DNA of 64,000 bases from DATAGF01 sp963834875 (GCA_963834875.1 CAWIDG010000001.1:62001-126000), one strand, 5' to 3'. Shown: positions 1 to 8,778, numbered from the stretch's first letter. Notes: generated by a model from the sequence alone, not told the origin. Numbers and translations are program-made.

Positions 1-1
1 T

Positions 2-100
2 GGCGGCCGCCTCACGCTCGATCCGGTGGGCCGCGGGGCGACCTTCCGGCTCGCACTGCCGCTTCGCGAGGACGCCCGCGACGGTCGCGGGGCGGCGTGA
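2..100 (+). CDS. Sensor histidine kinase, C-terminal end (cut by window edge)
   Basis: Only the last 32 codons are present. They read as the end of a GHKL ATPase domain: a GGRLTLDPVGRGATF stretch followed by the strand RLALPL, which is the G2-box region and last strand of two-component sensor kinases, then a short charged tail. The kinase would phosphorylate a response regulator, but the sensor part and partner lie outside the window. Its stop overlaps the start of the next gene at 97, so it is probably co-transcribed with the Tad genes. Kinase identity rests on this short tail alone. Confidence 0.6.
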   Translation, partial: GGRLTLDPVGRGATFRLALPLREDARDGRGAA

Positions 101-647
101 CGGCCCTCGTCGTCGAGGAGGGGCTGGCCGCGGGCGTGGGCGGCCCGCCGCTCGACGGCGTCGTCGTGGTCCCGCGCGGGCGCGCGCGGCGCGGGGCAGG
201 CTGGGCCGACCTCGACCCGGACGACGTGGTCGAGGCGCTCGACCGCGCCGGCCCCGGCGCCGTGGTGCTCGCGCGCCCCGCGCTCGCCGACCCGGGCGCG
301 CGCGCGCTGCCGGCGCTCGCCGGGGTCATGGGCCGGGAGGTCGTGCGCCTGCCCGGCGACGGGGACGCCGCGGCCTGGGTGGTCGCGATGGCGGGCCGGC
401 TCGCTCCGCTGGCGGGCCGGCCCGGCGCGCCTGCTGCAGGTCCTCGCGGGCGCGGCGTCGGCTCCGGTCCTGCCGCGGCGGCCGGTCGGAGCCGGCGCCG
501 CGCGGATGCCGGCGCTGCGGCCCGGCGTCCTCGGGCGCTGGGCCCGGTGCGCATGGCGGCCGTGTGGCGCGGTGCGCCGGCGGGGGCCTGCCCGGGGGCC
601 CCTGCGGGCGCTGCGGCGCCGGCTTGGCCGCGGCGGCGGCGCCGTGA
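97..647 (+). CDS. Unrecognised protein at head of Tad cluster (frame broken)
   Basis: I do not recognise this gene. About 110 codons from the ATG at 97 look coding, with alternating hydrophobic segments such as GAVVLARPALADPGARALPA and EVVRLPGDGDAAAWVVAM. Near 430 the reading turns into featureless Ala/Arg/Gly/Pro, while coding-like sequence continues in another frame, so an indel is likely there. A TGA at 645-647 overlaps the GTG start of the next gene, matching the coupling used in the rest of this operon. Position before cpaB suggests a role in pilus assembly, but no domain supports that. Confidence 0.4.
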
Positions 648-1320
648 TCCTGGGCCGGCGGCGCCGCGGGGCCCTCTGGACGGCGCTCGCCGGGGCGGCC
701 GGGCTGCTCGCGGTCCTCCTCACGCTGCGCGCGGCAGCCGAGCCGGATGCGGGCGGCTGGGTGCTCGTCGCGCGCGCGCCTCTGCCGCCCGGCCTGCTCA
801 TCGACGACGGCGGTGGCCTCCGAGGCGCTCGTGCCGGCGCCGGTGCCCGCGGGCCTGCGATTGGAGGGGCTCCTGAGCGCCGCCGACCAGGCGCTCGGCC
901 GCCGCACTGCGGCGCCGGTGTCGGCCGGGGAGCCGCTCACCCAGGCGGTCCTCGGCGGCGCGCCCGGAACGGCGGCCGCGCCGCTCGCGGCCGGCGAGCG
1001 CGCCGTCGCGGTCCCGCTCTCGGCCGCCGGCGGGGCGGTGGGCCTGGCGCCGGGCGCGCGCGTCAACGTCGTCGCGTCGACCGGCGAGGGGCCGGCGGGC
1101 CGGACGCAGGTCGTCGTCGCCGACGCCGAGGTGCTCGCGACGGCCGAGGCGGCGCCCGACGGTGGCCTCGGCAGCGCGGGCGAGGCCGCTGCTGAGGGTG
1201 ACGTCGGCGCAGGCCCTGCGGGTGACGGCGGCGCTGAACTTCGCCCGGGAGGTCCGCCTGCTCGCCCGCCCCCGGGACGAGGCGGGGTCCGAGCCGCCGC
1301 CCGCGGTCGGGGCACCGTGA
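644..1320 (+). CDS. CpaB/RcpC-like Tad pilus assembly protein (SAF domain), frame broken
   Basis: CpaB/RcpC proteins are periplasmic factors of the Tad secretion system. From the GTG at 644 there is a basic N terminus, one membrane helix (LAGAAGLLAVLLTL), then a SAF-like region with VLVARAPLPPGLLI and, after a shift, AGEPLTQAVL. The later segment AVPLSAAGGAVGLAPGARVN and the strand RTQVVVADAEVLA match the CpaB C-terminal domain, and the end LRVTAALNFAREVRLLARP is also typical. Reading these in order needs frame changes near 810 and 1190. The stop at 1318-1320 overlaps the GTG of the next gene. I favour sequencing indels because the downstream operon is intact. Confidence 0.65.
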
Positions 1321-2021
1321 CCGGGCCGCTGGTGGTGGCGGGCGCGGCCGGCGGCTGCGGCGCGAGCCTGGTCGCGGGGGCGCTGTCGCTCTGCTGGGCC
1401 GCCGCCGGTGCGCGGCCGTGGCTCATCGAGCTCGACCTCGAGCGCGGCGACCTCGCCGGCGCCTGGGGGCTTCCGGCCGACCGCTCGGTCGCCGCCCTCG
1501 CTCCGGTCGCCGCCGAGATCGACGCCGGCCACCTGCGGGCGGTCGCCTTCCCGCACCCCTCCGGCGTGTCGCTTCTGCCCGGGCCCGGACTGCCGGGCGC
1601 GGCCGAGGCGTGGGACGACGGCGGGCTCGCGCGCCTGGTGGACGTCGCGGCGGGCGAGGGGCAGGTCGTCGTCGACGCCGGCGCGGGGCTGGGGCGTGCC
1701 GGGCTCGCGGCGGCCGAGCGCTCAGGTGGCGTGCTCCTCGTCTGCCCGCCCACGCTGGCCGGGGCGCGGCGCGCGCGCCGGCTCCTCGACGCCCTCGCCG
1801 CGCGGGGCGCGGGCGCGCGCAGCGCCGTCGTCGTCAGCGCCGGCCCGGAGCGGGGCGAGATCGGCGCCCGGGCCCTCGGCAAGGCGCTCTCGGCGAACGT
1901 CGTCGGCGAGCTGCCGTGGGCGCGCCGGGAGGGGGCCGACCTGAGCGGCGGGCGATGGTCGTCCGGGCGCCGCCGACCCCTCCACCGCGCCGTCGAGCGG
2001 TTGGCCGAGGCGATCCGATGA
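1317..2021 (+). CDS. TadZ/CpaE-like MinD-family ATPase
   Basis: A 234-residue protein starting with GTG inside the previous stop. It has the MinD/ParA fold: N-terminal strand PLVVAGAAGGCGASLVAGAL, then LIELDLERGDLAGAWGL (the D-x-D of deviant Walker ATPases), VVVDAGAGLG (Walker B region) and late strands VLLVCPPT and SAVVVSAG. The expected P-loop KGGxGKT is replaced by AAGGCGAS, lacking both lysines, which is known for some TadZ/CpaE members that localise pili rather than partition DNA. It overlaps cpaF by ATGA. It probably marks the pole or site of the Tad apparatus; that role is inferred from family and context. Confidence 0.75.
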   Translation: MTGPLVVAGAAGGCGASLVAGALSLCWAAAGARPWLIELDLERGDLAGAWGLPADRSVAALAPVAAEIDAGHLRAVAFPHPSGVSLLPGPGLPGAAEAWDDGGLARLVDVAAGEGQVVVDAGAGLGRAGLAAAERSGGVLLVCPPTLAGARRARRLLDALAARGAGARSAVVVSAGPERGEIGARALGKALSANVVGELPWARREGADLSGGRWSSGRRRPLHRAVERLAEAIR

Positions 2022-3259
2022 CCGGCGCGCGGCCGCCGGTCGACGCCGGAGCGCCCGACCCGGCCCTCGTGGAGCACCTGCGCCGGCGGGCGGCCCGGGA
2101 CGCCCGCGCCGCAGGCGGCGACGTGAGCCGAGAGGATCTCGCCGACCTGATCCGCGACATGATCGCCGAGGAGCGGCGAATCCTCACGGCGGCCGGCCGA
2201 GAGGCGCTGGTGGAGGCCGTCGTCAACGAGGCGCTCGGGCTCGGCCCGCTCGAGGCGCTGTTGCGGGACCCGGAGATCACCGAGGTGATGGTCTGCGGCC
2301 CGCGCCGCGTGTTCGTCGAGCGCGCGGGGCGCATCGCGCCGGCCGAGGCGCGCTTCCACGACGACGCCCACCTGCTTCACGTCATCGACCGCATCCTCGC
2401 GCCCCTCGGCCGCCGCGTGGACGAGGCCAGCCCGATGGTCGACGCCCGGCTGCCGGACGGCTCTCGCGTCAACGCGGTCATCCCCCCGCTGGCGCTCGAC
2501 GGGCCGGCGCTGACCATCCGCCGCTTCGCGGGCCGGGCCCTCACCGGGGAGGGCCTGGTCGAGCTGGGCACGATCGACCGGCCGATGCTCGACCTGCTGG
2601 CGGTTGCGGTGCGGGCGCGGCGCAACCTCCTCGTCAGCGGCGGCACCGGCAGCGGCAAGACCACGACCCTGGCGGCGCTCGCGGCGTTCGTGCCGGTCAC
2701 GGAGCGCCTCGTCACCATCGAGGACGCCGCGGAGCTGCGCATCCCGCTCCCGCACGTCGTGCGGCTCGAGAGCCGTCCGCCGTCGCTCGAGGGAGCGGGG
2801 GCGGTCTCGATCCGCGCCCTGGTGCGCAACGCCCTCCGCATGCGGCCCGACCGCATCGTCGTCGGCGAGGTCCGCGGCGGCGAGGCGCTGGACATGCTGA
2901 CGGCGATGACGACCGGTCACGAGGGGTCGCTGTCCACGCTGCACGCCTCGTCGCCGGCCGATGCGGTCCGGCGCGTCCACACGCTCGCGCTGATGGGCGA
3001 CCTCGACCTCCCGTACCGCGCGGTCGCCGACCAGGTCGGAAGCGCCATCGACCTGATCGTGCACCAGGCCCGCCTGCCGGACGGCGCCCGCCGCGTCGTC
3101 GAGGTCGCGTCGGTGGAGGCCGGGCCCGGCGGGCCGCGCCTGACGACGCTCGTCAACTGGGCGCCGCGCGGGGGCTTCCGCCACCACCCGCCCGCGGCGG
3201 AGTGGCTCGAGCGTGCCCGGTCGGCGGCCGAGCTGGCCGACGTGGCCGACGCGGCATGA
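2018..3259 (+). CDS. cpaF: Tad pilus assembly ATPase CpaF (TadA)
   Basis: A 413-residue secretion ATPase that powers Tad/Flp pilus polymerisation at the inner face of the membrane. Visible motifs are Walker A LLVSGGTGSGKTTTLAAL (around residue 208), the Asp box VTIEDAAEL, Walker B RIVVGEVRGGEALDML and the His box TGHEGSLSTLHASSP. The N-terminal all-alpha part (GLGPLEALLRDPEITEVMV) and PDGSRVNAVIPP are typical of CpaF. Length and motifs are complete and unbroken. The start is the ATG overlapping the tadZ stop, and the end overlaps tadB by ATGA. Confidence 0.93.
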   Translation: MTGARPPVDAGAPDPALVEHLRRRAARDARAAGGDVSREDLADLIRDMIAEERRILTAAGREALVEAVVNEALGLGPLEALLRDPEITEVMVCGPRRVFVERAGRIAPAEARFHDDAHLLHVIDRILAPLGRRVDEASPMVDARLPDGSRVNAVIPPLALDGPALTIRRFAGRALTGEGLVELGTIDRPMLDLLAVAVRARRNLLVSGGTGSGKTTTLAALAAFVPVTERLVTIEDAAELRIPLPHVVRLESRPPSLEGAGAVSIRALVRNALRMRPDRIVVGEVRGGEALDMLTAMTTGHEGSLSTLHASSPADAVRRVHTLALMGDLDLPYRAVADQVGSAIDLIVHQARLPDGARRVVEVASVEAGPGGPRLTTLVNWAPRGGFRHHPPAAEWLERARSAAELADVADAA

Positions 3260-4152
3260 ACGGCGCCTGGGCGGCGGCGGTCGTGGCCGGCGCGTCGGTG
3301 GCGCTCCTGGTGGTCGGGGTCGGGCGCCTCCTGTCGTCCCGTGACGGCAGCGCCGCGCCCGGGCCTCGCGCCGGCCGGCCAGGGCCGCGCGCGATCGCCT
3401 CCCGGCCCGCCGGCCGGCGGCTCGGCGCCCGGCTGGCGCGCGCGGGGATCCCGCTCGGCCCCGACGCGTTCGTCGCCCTCGTGGCCGTCGCGGCCGTCGG
3501 GGCCGGCGCGCTCGCCCTCGCGGCGACCCGGTCGCCGCTCGCGGTCCCCGTGGCGATGGCCCTCGCGATCGCCGCGGCCGCGAGCGTCGTGCGGTCGGCC
3601 GACCGACGCCACCTCGCGCGCGTCGAGTCTCAGCTCCCCGGGGTCGCCCAGCAGCTCGCCGCCGCGCTGCAGGCGGGCCTGTCGCTGCGCCAGGCCCTCG
3701 CGCGCGCGGCGCGCGACGCCCCCGAGCCGTGCCGCGAGGAGCTCCGCCGGGCGGTCGACGAGCTCAGCCTCGGGAGCCGTCTGGAGACGGCCCTCGAGGG
3801 CCTCGTGGCCAGGGTCCCGGCGCACGACCTTCGCATCATGGTGACCGCCATCCTGGTCCAGCGACGCACCGGCGGGAACCTCGCTCGCGCGCTCGCCGGG
3901 CTCGCCGCCCGGCTCGAGGAGCGGGCACAGCTGGCGCGCGAGCTGCGCGGCGCCACGGCCCAGGCGCGGATGACGGCGTGGCTCGTGGCGGCCCTCCCGC
4001 TCGGCGCCGGCGTCATGGCGGAGATCGCGGCGCCCGGGACGCTCGCCCGCGTGCTCGGCGAGGGACCGGGCCTGCCGCTCCTGGCGGTCTCGGCCGCCCT
4101 CTACGGGGCCGGGGTGCTCGGGATCCGCCGCATCGGCCGGGTGGAGCCGTGA
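3256..4152 (+). CDS. tadB: Tad pilus inner-membrane platform protein TadB
   Basis: A 298-residue GspF-type membrane protein, one of the two platform subunits of the Tad pilus. It has an N-terminal membrane helix, a hydrophobic pair near residues 70-110, then the cytoplasmic GspF domain (QLPGVAQQLAAALQAGLSLR, LVARVPAHDLRIMVTAI, QRRTGGNLARALAGLA) and two C-terminal helices (WLVAALPLGAGVMAEIA; LPLLAVSAALYGAGVLG). I took the ATG at 3256 in the cpaF stop over the upstream in-frame start at 3202, which would lie inside cpaF. The stop region is shared with the tadC GTG start. Confidence 0.88.
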   Translation: MNGAWAAAVVAGASVALLVVGVGRLLSSRDGSAAPGPRAGRPGPRAIASRPAGRRLGARLARAGIPLGPDAFVALVAVAAVGAGALALAATRSPLAVPVAMALAIAAAASVVRSADRRHLARVESQLPGVAQQLAAALQAGLSLRQALARAARDAPEPCREELRRAVDELSLGSRLETALEGLVARVPAHDLRIMVTAILVQRRTGGNLARALAGLAARLEERAQLARELRGATAQARMTAWLVAALPLGAGVMAEIAAPGTLARVLGEGPGLPLLAVSAALYGAGVLGIRRIGRVEP

Positions 4153-5021
4153 CCGTGGCAAGCAGCCCCATCGCCCTGTGGATCGCCGCACTCGCGTGCG
4201 CCGCCATGGCGCTGCGCGCCCGCCGCCCGGCCCCCGCCGGCCGCGCAACCGGCACTGCCGCCGCCGCGGTGGTCCCGGCGGCGCTCCGGCTCGCCATCCG
4301 GCTGCCCTGCCCGTCGGCGCTCATCCGCCTCCTCGTCCGCGCGGGCGACGAGGCGCGCATCGCCCGCGCAGGGCTCGCGGGGCGGCTGTCCGCGGAGGAG
4401 ATGGGCCGGGCCCGGGCCGGCGCCGCGGTCGCCCTCGCGGCGCTCGCCCTGCCGCTGGCCGCCGTCGCTCCGGCCGCCGCGCTGCTGGCGCCGGCCCTCG
4501 GTCTGGCGGGGGCGATGGCTCCGTCGCGATGGCTCGCGGCGCGTGGGGCGGCGCGGCGAAGGGCGCTCGTGCGCGAGCTGCCGGACCTTCTCGACCTGCT
4601 GGGGATCTGCGTCGAGTCGGGGATGTCGCTCGACCCCGCCCTCGACCTCGCCGCCGGGCGTCTCGGGGGGACGCTCGGCGGGGAGATCGAGGACGTCCTG
4701 CGCGACCTCTCCCTGGGGACGCCCCGCGCCGAGGCCTATCGGGCGCTGGTCGAGCGGACCGGCGCCCCCGAGCTGGCCCAGACCGTCGGGGCCCTGCTGC
4801 AGGCCGAGGAGCTCGGGGCGCCGCTCTCGCGGGCCCTCGAGGGCCAGGCCGAGTCCCTGCGCGTGGCCCGGCGCCAGGCGGCCCGCGAGCGCGCCTCGCG
4901 GGCCGCGCCCAAGATCCAGCTCGTGGTGGCCCTGCTGATGGTGCCGGCGGTGCTGCTGCTGGTGCTCGGCATCCTCCTCATCGAGCTCTCGCGCCAGGTG
5001 GGCGCGGTGATCGGCGGCTGA
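4149..5021 (+). CDS. tadC: Tad pilus inner-membrane platform protein TadC
   Basis: A 290-residue paralogue of TadB with the same GspF domain: ELPDLLDLLGICVESGMSLD, EIEDVLRDLSLGTPRAEAYR, VGALLQAEELGAPLSRALEG. It ends in a strong membrane helix (IQLVVALLMVPAVLLLVLGI), and further hydrophobic helices lie near residues 85-120. TadB and TadC together form the membrane platform on which CpaF acts. The start GTG at 4149 overlaps the tadB stop; a second GTG two codons on is also possible. The gene is unbroken. Confidence 0.88.
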   Translation: MTVASSPIALWIAALACAAMALRARRPAPAGRATGTAAAAVVPAALRLAIRLPCPSALIRLLVRAGDEARIARAGLAGRLSAEEMGRARAGAAVALAALALPLAAVAPAAALLAPALGLAGAMAPSRWLAARGAARRRALVRELPDLLDLLGICVESGMSLDPALDLAAGRLGGTLGGEIEDVLRDLSLGTPRAEAYRALVERTGAPELAQTVGALLQAEELGAPLSRALEGQAESLRVARRQAARERASRAAPKIQLVVALLMVPAVLLLVLGILLIELSRQVGAVIGG

Positions 5022-5356
5022 TGGCCGCCGGCCGGCAGCGCGGCTCGTCGACGGCCGAGTACCTCGGCGTCCTCGGCGCCGTGGCGCTGCTGATGCTGGC
5101 GCTCATGGCCGTGCGCGAGCACCGCCCGGAGCGACGCCCGCCGCTGGACCCCGTGGCCCACGTCGCCCAGCTGCTCCGCGCGCCGCGGATCGCCCGCCCC
5201 GGCCGGTCGCGCCGGCGCGGCCCCGCCCGCCGCGCCCGCGCCGGCCGCGGCCCCCGCAGCCGCCGCGCCCCGTCGTCCTGGTGCCGGGGTGGGCCGTCGG
5301 CTGGTAGGGCGCCCCGGTGTGACGGACGGCCGGGCGGCGGCGGATACTGGTCGTGA
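5021..5356 (+). CDS. Flp/TadE-like prepilin-type small protein
   Basis: The ATG at 5021 shares one base with the tadC stop. The N terminus is QRGSSTAEYLGVLGAVALLM: a short basic lead, a Glu five residues into the hydrophobic stretch and one helix, the pattern of Flp pilins and TadE-type pseudopilins processed by TadV-like peptidases. The rest (from about residue 40) is Pro/Arg-rich. Beyond 5190 a different frame gives a more natural tail ending VVLVPGWAVGW with a stop at 5305-5307, so the exact end is uncertain. No separate Flp gene is seen in the window, so this may be the pilin or a minor pilin. Confidence 0.55.
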   Translation: MAAGRQRGSSTAEYLGVLGAVALLMLALMAVREHRPERRPPLDPVAHVAQLLRAPRIARPGRSRRRGPARRARAGRGPRSRRAPSSWCRGGPSAGRAPRCDGRPGGGGYWS

Positions 5357-5880
5357 GTGTCGGGTCCACCCTGCGCCACGAGATGACGCGCCACGAGGCG
5401 CGGCCGGCGTTCGCCGACGTCGCCGAGGCGCACCTGGACGCCGTCTTCCGCTACCTGGCCCACCTGGTCGGCGACCGGCACCTGGCGGAGGACCTGACGT
5501 CCGCGACCTTCGAGCGCGCCCTGCGCGACTGGCACCGCTACGACCCGCGGCGCGGCCGGCCGTCGGTGTGGCTGGTCGAGATCGCGCGGCGGGTCGCCCT
5601 CGACCACTTCCGTCGCGAGGGCCGGCGGCGGGCCCGGGAGGAGCGCTTCGCGGCGCAGAACCCCGAGGCGCTCGAGGGGCCGGACGCGCCCGGGGGGCTG
5701 TCCGACGACCTGCGCGCCGCGCTCGCGCGGCTCACGCGCGGCGAGCGCGAGCTCGTGGCGCTGCGCGTGGTGCTGGGGATGGACGCGGCCGAAGCGGGCC
5801 GTGTCGCGGGGATCTCGCCGTCGGCGGTCGGGACCGGCCTGCACCGGGCCCTCTCGAAGCTGCGACAGGAGGTGGTGTGA
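5353..5880 (+). CDS. ECF-family RNA polymerase sigma factor
   Basis: A 175-residue sigma factor with region 2 (AHLDAVFRYLAHLVGDRHLA, DLTSATFERAL, PSVWLVEIARRVALDHFRRE) and region 4 (LTRGERELVALRVVLGMDAA, VAGISPSAVGTGLHRALSKL). It would direct polymerase to a small regulon. The GTG at 5353 gives the listed length; an ATG ten codons later is an alternative start. Its stop overlaps the GTG of a DUF4349 membrane protein, the usual position for an anti-sigma partner, so that product probably controls it. Its targets cannot be read from the window. Confidence 0.85.
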   Translation: MSVGSTLRHEMTRHEARPAFADVAEAHLDAVFRYLAHLVGDRHLAEDLTSATFERALRDWHRYDPRRGRPSVWLVEIARRVALDHFRREGRRRAREERFAAQNPEALEGPDAPGGLSDDLRAALARLTRGERELVALRVVLGMDAAEAGRVAGISPSAVGTGLHRALSKLRQEVV

Positions 5881-7009
5881 TCGTGTCCGGACCGGAGGCC
5901 ATGGGGCCCGAGCGGCTCGCGGAGCTGGTCGAACGGGGCCGCTCCGCGCGACGAGGCCGAGCGCCGGACGATGCGGGCTGCTCGCCGCCGTGAGGGAGCT
6001 CGAGCGGCGGAGCGCCCGAGGCCCTCGCCGCGCCGTCCGCCGGGCCGCGGCGGCGCCGGCGCCGGCCGGTGCCATGGAGCGGCTGCGGGCGCGGCTGCGC
6101 TCCGCCGACCGGCGCACGCTCGTGCTCGTGGCGGCGCCCGCAGTCGCGGCCATCGCCGCCGCGGCCGTGTTCCTGCCGGTCCTGACCTCTGGAGGGCCCA
6201 GCCCCGTCACCGACGCTCCGGCAGCCGAGCGGGCCGCCGCCCCGCCGGCCCAGCGCGGGCCCGCCCTGGAGGCGCCGGCCGACTCCGCTCAGGGCGCCGC
6301 GCCCCAGGTGGCCCCCGCGCCGGTGCCCGGCGGCGGCGGCCGCGCCCGGCAGGTGACGGCGTGGACGCGCGTGCGCGTCGAGGGGGTGGACGCGCTGTCC
6401 CGCGCGAGCTCGCGGGCGATGGCGGTGGTCCGTGGCCTGGGCGGCTTCACCGCCTCGTCCGACTACGACGTCCCGACCGGGGCGCAGGGGACCAACCGGC
6501 TCGTCTTCCGCGTTCCGGTGGCGCGCGCCAACGAGGCGATCGCGGCCTTCGGGCGGCTGGGGACGGTGACGGGCCAGCGGGCCGACGTCGTCGACGTCAC
6601 CGCCCGCATCGACGCCGCGGGGCGCCTGATCGATCGCCTCGAGTCCGACGTCGAGCGGCTCCGGGCCGAGCTGGCCGCGCGTCCCGACGATGAGCTGAGG
6701 GGGCAGCTGGCCCGCGCCGAGGCGCGGCTGCGTGCCGCCGAGGGGCGTCGGGCCGCCGACCTGAGCCGCGCGCGCCTCGCCACGCTCAACCTGACCCTCA
6801 CCACCAGGGGCCGCCGCCGGCCCCGGCCGACGAGGGCCGTTTCGGCGGGCCACTGGCGCGCGCCGGCGAGCGCCTCGCGGACGCTACGGCGTGGCTCCTG
6901 GCGGCCGCGCTGCTGACGGCGCCCTTCCTCGCCGTCGCGGCGCTCGGGGCGGTGGGGGGTCGCCCGCCTGCGACGGCGCGGGGCCCGGAGGCTGATGGGC
7001 TCCGCCTGA
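5877..7009 (+). CDS. DUF4349 membrane protein, possible anti-sigma partner (frame broken)
   Basis: Reconstructed from four pieces, with frame changes near 5950, 5985, 6812 and 6955. The cytoplasmic N terminus (GPERLAELVERG, then LLAAVRELERRS) is followed by a membrane helix (LVAAPAVAAIAAAAVFLPVL), a Pro/Ala linker and the DUF4349 domain (RVRVEGVDALSRASSRAMAV, NRLVFRVPVARANEAIAAF, a coiled coil IDRLESDVERLRAEL and LSRARLATLNLTL). In another frame comes a C-terminal helix (ATAWLLAAALLTAPFLAVAAL). DUF4349 proteins are surface-exposed and of unknown function. Overlap with the sigma gene suggests a signal-sensing anti-sigma role; this is inference. Confidence 0.7.
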
Positions 7010-7023
7010 GCCGGGCGCCCCGC

Positions 7024-7677
7024 TCAGGCGAGCCGCACCCGCGCGGCCTTCTCGCCGACGCGCTCCAGGTGAGCCCGCAGGCCCGACCGCCGGGCCTCCA
7101 GCCACGCCCAACGAGGGTGGAGGTCGCCCCTCAGCGCCTCGCCGACGCTGCCCGGGTTGACGACGAGGACCGCGCCGGCCTGCAGCACCAGCGGCTCGTG
7201 CGTGTGACCGGTGACGATGCAGTCGGCGCCGAGCTCGTCGCCCAGCTTGGCGAGGCGGCGCTTGGGCGTGCCCGCGTCGATCGTGCCGTTCGGGTCGGTG
7301 GGGCTGCCGTGCATGACGGCCACCGTCGCCCGGCCGAAGGGCACGAGCGCCACCATCGGGAGGGCGGCGAGGAAGCGCAGGCTGTCGTCCGAGAGCCGGT
7401 TGACCGTCCACGCCCGCGAGCCGGGCCGCTCGGCCTTGGCGTGCTCGGGGTCGCGATCCGACCGCTGGCCGACCTTCCAGTCGGTGTTGCCCATCACGCA
7501 GGGCCAGCCGAGGCGGCGCACCTCGACGACGCACTCCTCGGGCTCCTCGCCTCGCATCACCACATCGCCGGTCACCACGCCCCGCGCGATGCCGGCGCGG
7601 TCCACGTCGGCGAGCACCGCTCGCAGCGCGGCCAGGTTGGCGTGGATGTCGCCCAGCAGGGCGAGGCGCTCAGGCAT
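7024..7677 (-). CDS. Metallophosphoesterase, YfcE/calcineurin-like family
   Basis: A 217-residue phosphoesterase with all metal-binding blocks: GDIHANLAAL, VVTGDVVMRG, CVMGNTDWK, AVMHGSPTD and IVTGHTHEPLVLQ with VVNPGSVGEALRGD. Members hydrolyse phosphodiesters or nucleotides with Mn or Fe, and the substrate cannot be told from sequence. It is the last gene of a minus-strand run with the CHAD genes, overlapping the upstream CHAD gene by eight bases. That hints at a link to polyphosphate or nucleotide turnover. It ends 14 bases from the convergent DUF4349 gene. Confidence 0.85.
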   Translation of the reverse strand: MPERLALLGDIHANLAALRAVLADVDRAGIARGVVTGDVVMRGEEPEECVVEVRRLGWPCVMGNTDWKVGQRSDRDPEHAKAERPGSRAWTVNRLSDDSLRFLAALPMVALVPFGRATVAVMHGSPTDPNGTIDAGTPKRRLAKLGDELGADCIVTGHTHEPLVLQAGAVLVVNPGSVGEALRGDLHPRWAWLEARRSGLRAHLERVGEKAARVRLA

Positions 7678-8260
7678 CGATGCCCAGGGCCTCCTCCAGC
7701 CGCGGCCGGAAGCGCTCGGCCTTCAGGCGCCGCCACTCGTCGAGGAAGCGGGCGTGGAGCTCCTCGCGCTCGTGGCGGCGGCGGCCGATCAGCGCGTGGA
7801 CGCCGGCCCGCTCGTCGCCGCGCATGCCGACCTCGAGCCGGCGGCGGAACGCGCGATAGGCGGCCGCCGAGGGCTCGCCCGAGGGACTCCTCGCGGCGCG
7901 GCGCTCCACCAGCCTCCGCGCGGCCTCGCCCTCGCGCCCGGCCAGCCAGGCGAGGTGCTCCTCGAGCATCGGGACCTGGACGTCGCGGTCGTGGATCTCG
8001 CCGAGCAGGTCCTGGAGGCCCTTGACCTCGTCGATGAAGGGCTCGAGGTCCTCGGCGAAGGCGATGTCGAAGATCTCCAGCAGGTAGCGCAGCCGCTTGC
8101 ACGCGATGCGCAGGTCGTGCAGCTCGGTCACGTTCGCCGGGTCGGCCACCACGCCGTCGAAGGAGTAGACCTCGTCGATCCGCACGGCGAGCACCTTGCG
8201 CGCGTTCGGCCGGATGCGGCGGTCCGGGTCGAGCCCCTTGACGGGGCGGGGCTTGGCCAC
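7670..8260 (-). CDS. CHAD domain protein (second of a tandem pair)
   Basis: A 196-residue, highly charged all-helical protein. The CHAD signature is visible as LHDLRIACKRLRYLLEIF, the conserved basic helix, followed by FIDEVKGLQDLLGEIHDRDV. CHAD domains use conserved Lys and Arg residues to bind polyphosphate and often localise to polyphosphate granules. The protein has no CYTH triphosphatase domain. It starts two bases after the stop of the upstream CHAD gene. The pair probably arose by duplication, but they differ along most of their length. Confidence 0.8.
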   Translation of the reverse strand: MAKPRPVKGLDPDRRIRPNARKVLAVRIDEVYSFDGVVADPANVTELHDLRIACKRLRYLLEIFDIAFAEDLEPFIDEVKGLQDLLGEIHDRDVQVPMLEEHLAWLAGREGEAARRLVERRAARSPSGEPSAAAYRAFRRRLEVGMRGDERAGVHALIGRRRHEREELHARFLDEWRRLKAERFRPRLEEALGIDA

Positions 8261-8262
8261 GG

Positions 8263-8778
8263 TCAGTCCTCGGGCGGCCCGGGCTTGAGCCGGTCGAGCC
8301 GGATGCCGGTGTGCTTGGCCATGTAGCGCGCGAGGCGGTCCTCGAACCGCTCCTCCTCCAGCCGGGCGAACAGCGCCTCGATCTCCGGGCTCTCCGCGGC
8401 GCGGTCCTCGCGATACCGCGCGACGAGCCCCTCGATGCCCGGGCGCTCGTCCCGGGGGACCTCGGCGACGAGCCGGCTGAGGCCCTCGACGGCCACGTCG
8501 AGGTCACGGGCGTCGCCGAGGACGTCGGTGATCTCCTTCACCTGGGCCAGCAGGGGCCTGAACGTCTTGCGCGGGAACGCCCCCTCGAAGGCGTCCATGG
8601 CGGCCCGTAGCCGCCGCGACGAGACCCGCATCGAGTGCAGCTCCTCGATGTCCTCGCCCAGGAGCGTGCCGTCGCGGAAGCTCATCATCTCCCGCCAGCG
8701 GGTGAGGATCACCCGGCCGGCGGCCTCGCGGAAGCGGGCGTCGCCGGCCAGCCCCGGCACGTCCCAGGCCTTCGCCAT
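8263..8778 (-). CDS. CHAD domain protein (first of a tandem pair)
   Basis: A 171-residue helical protein with the CHAD pattern LHSMRVSSRRLRAAMDAFEG, then LLAQVKEITDVLGDARDLDV and a later helix IEALFARLEEERFEDRLARY. The conserved histidine and basic residues that contact polyphosphate are present. It lacks other domains. It lies between a small RHH-like protein and the second CHAD gene in a run that begins with an ExeA-like ATPase. A polyphosphate-related role is inferred from the domain family. Confidence 0.8.
   Translation of the reverse strand: MAKAWDVPGLAGDARFREAAGRVILTRWREMMSFRDGTLLGEDIEELHSMRVSSRRLRAAMDAFEGAFPRKTFRPLLAQVKEITDVLGDARDLDVAVEGLSRLVAEVPRDERPGIEGLVARYREDRAAESPEIEALFARLEEERFEDRLARYMAKHTGIRLDRLKPGPPED

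Noticed and set aside
326..3187. Long minus-strand frame (953 codons) opposite the Tad genes
   Set aside because: Composition is Arg/Ala/Pro noise without motifs and it mirrors cpaB, tadZ and cpaF, which have clear domains.
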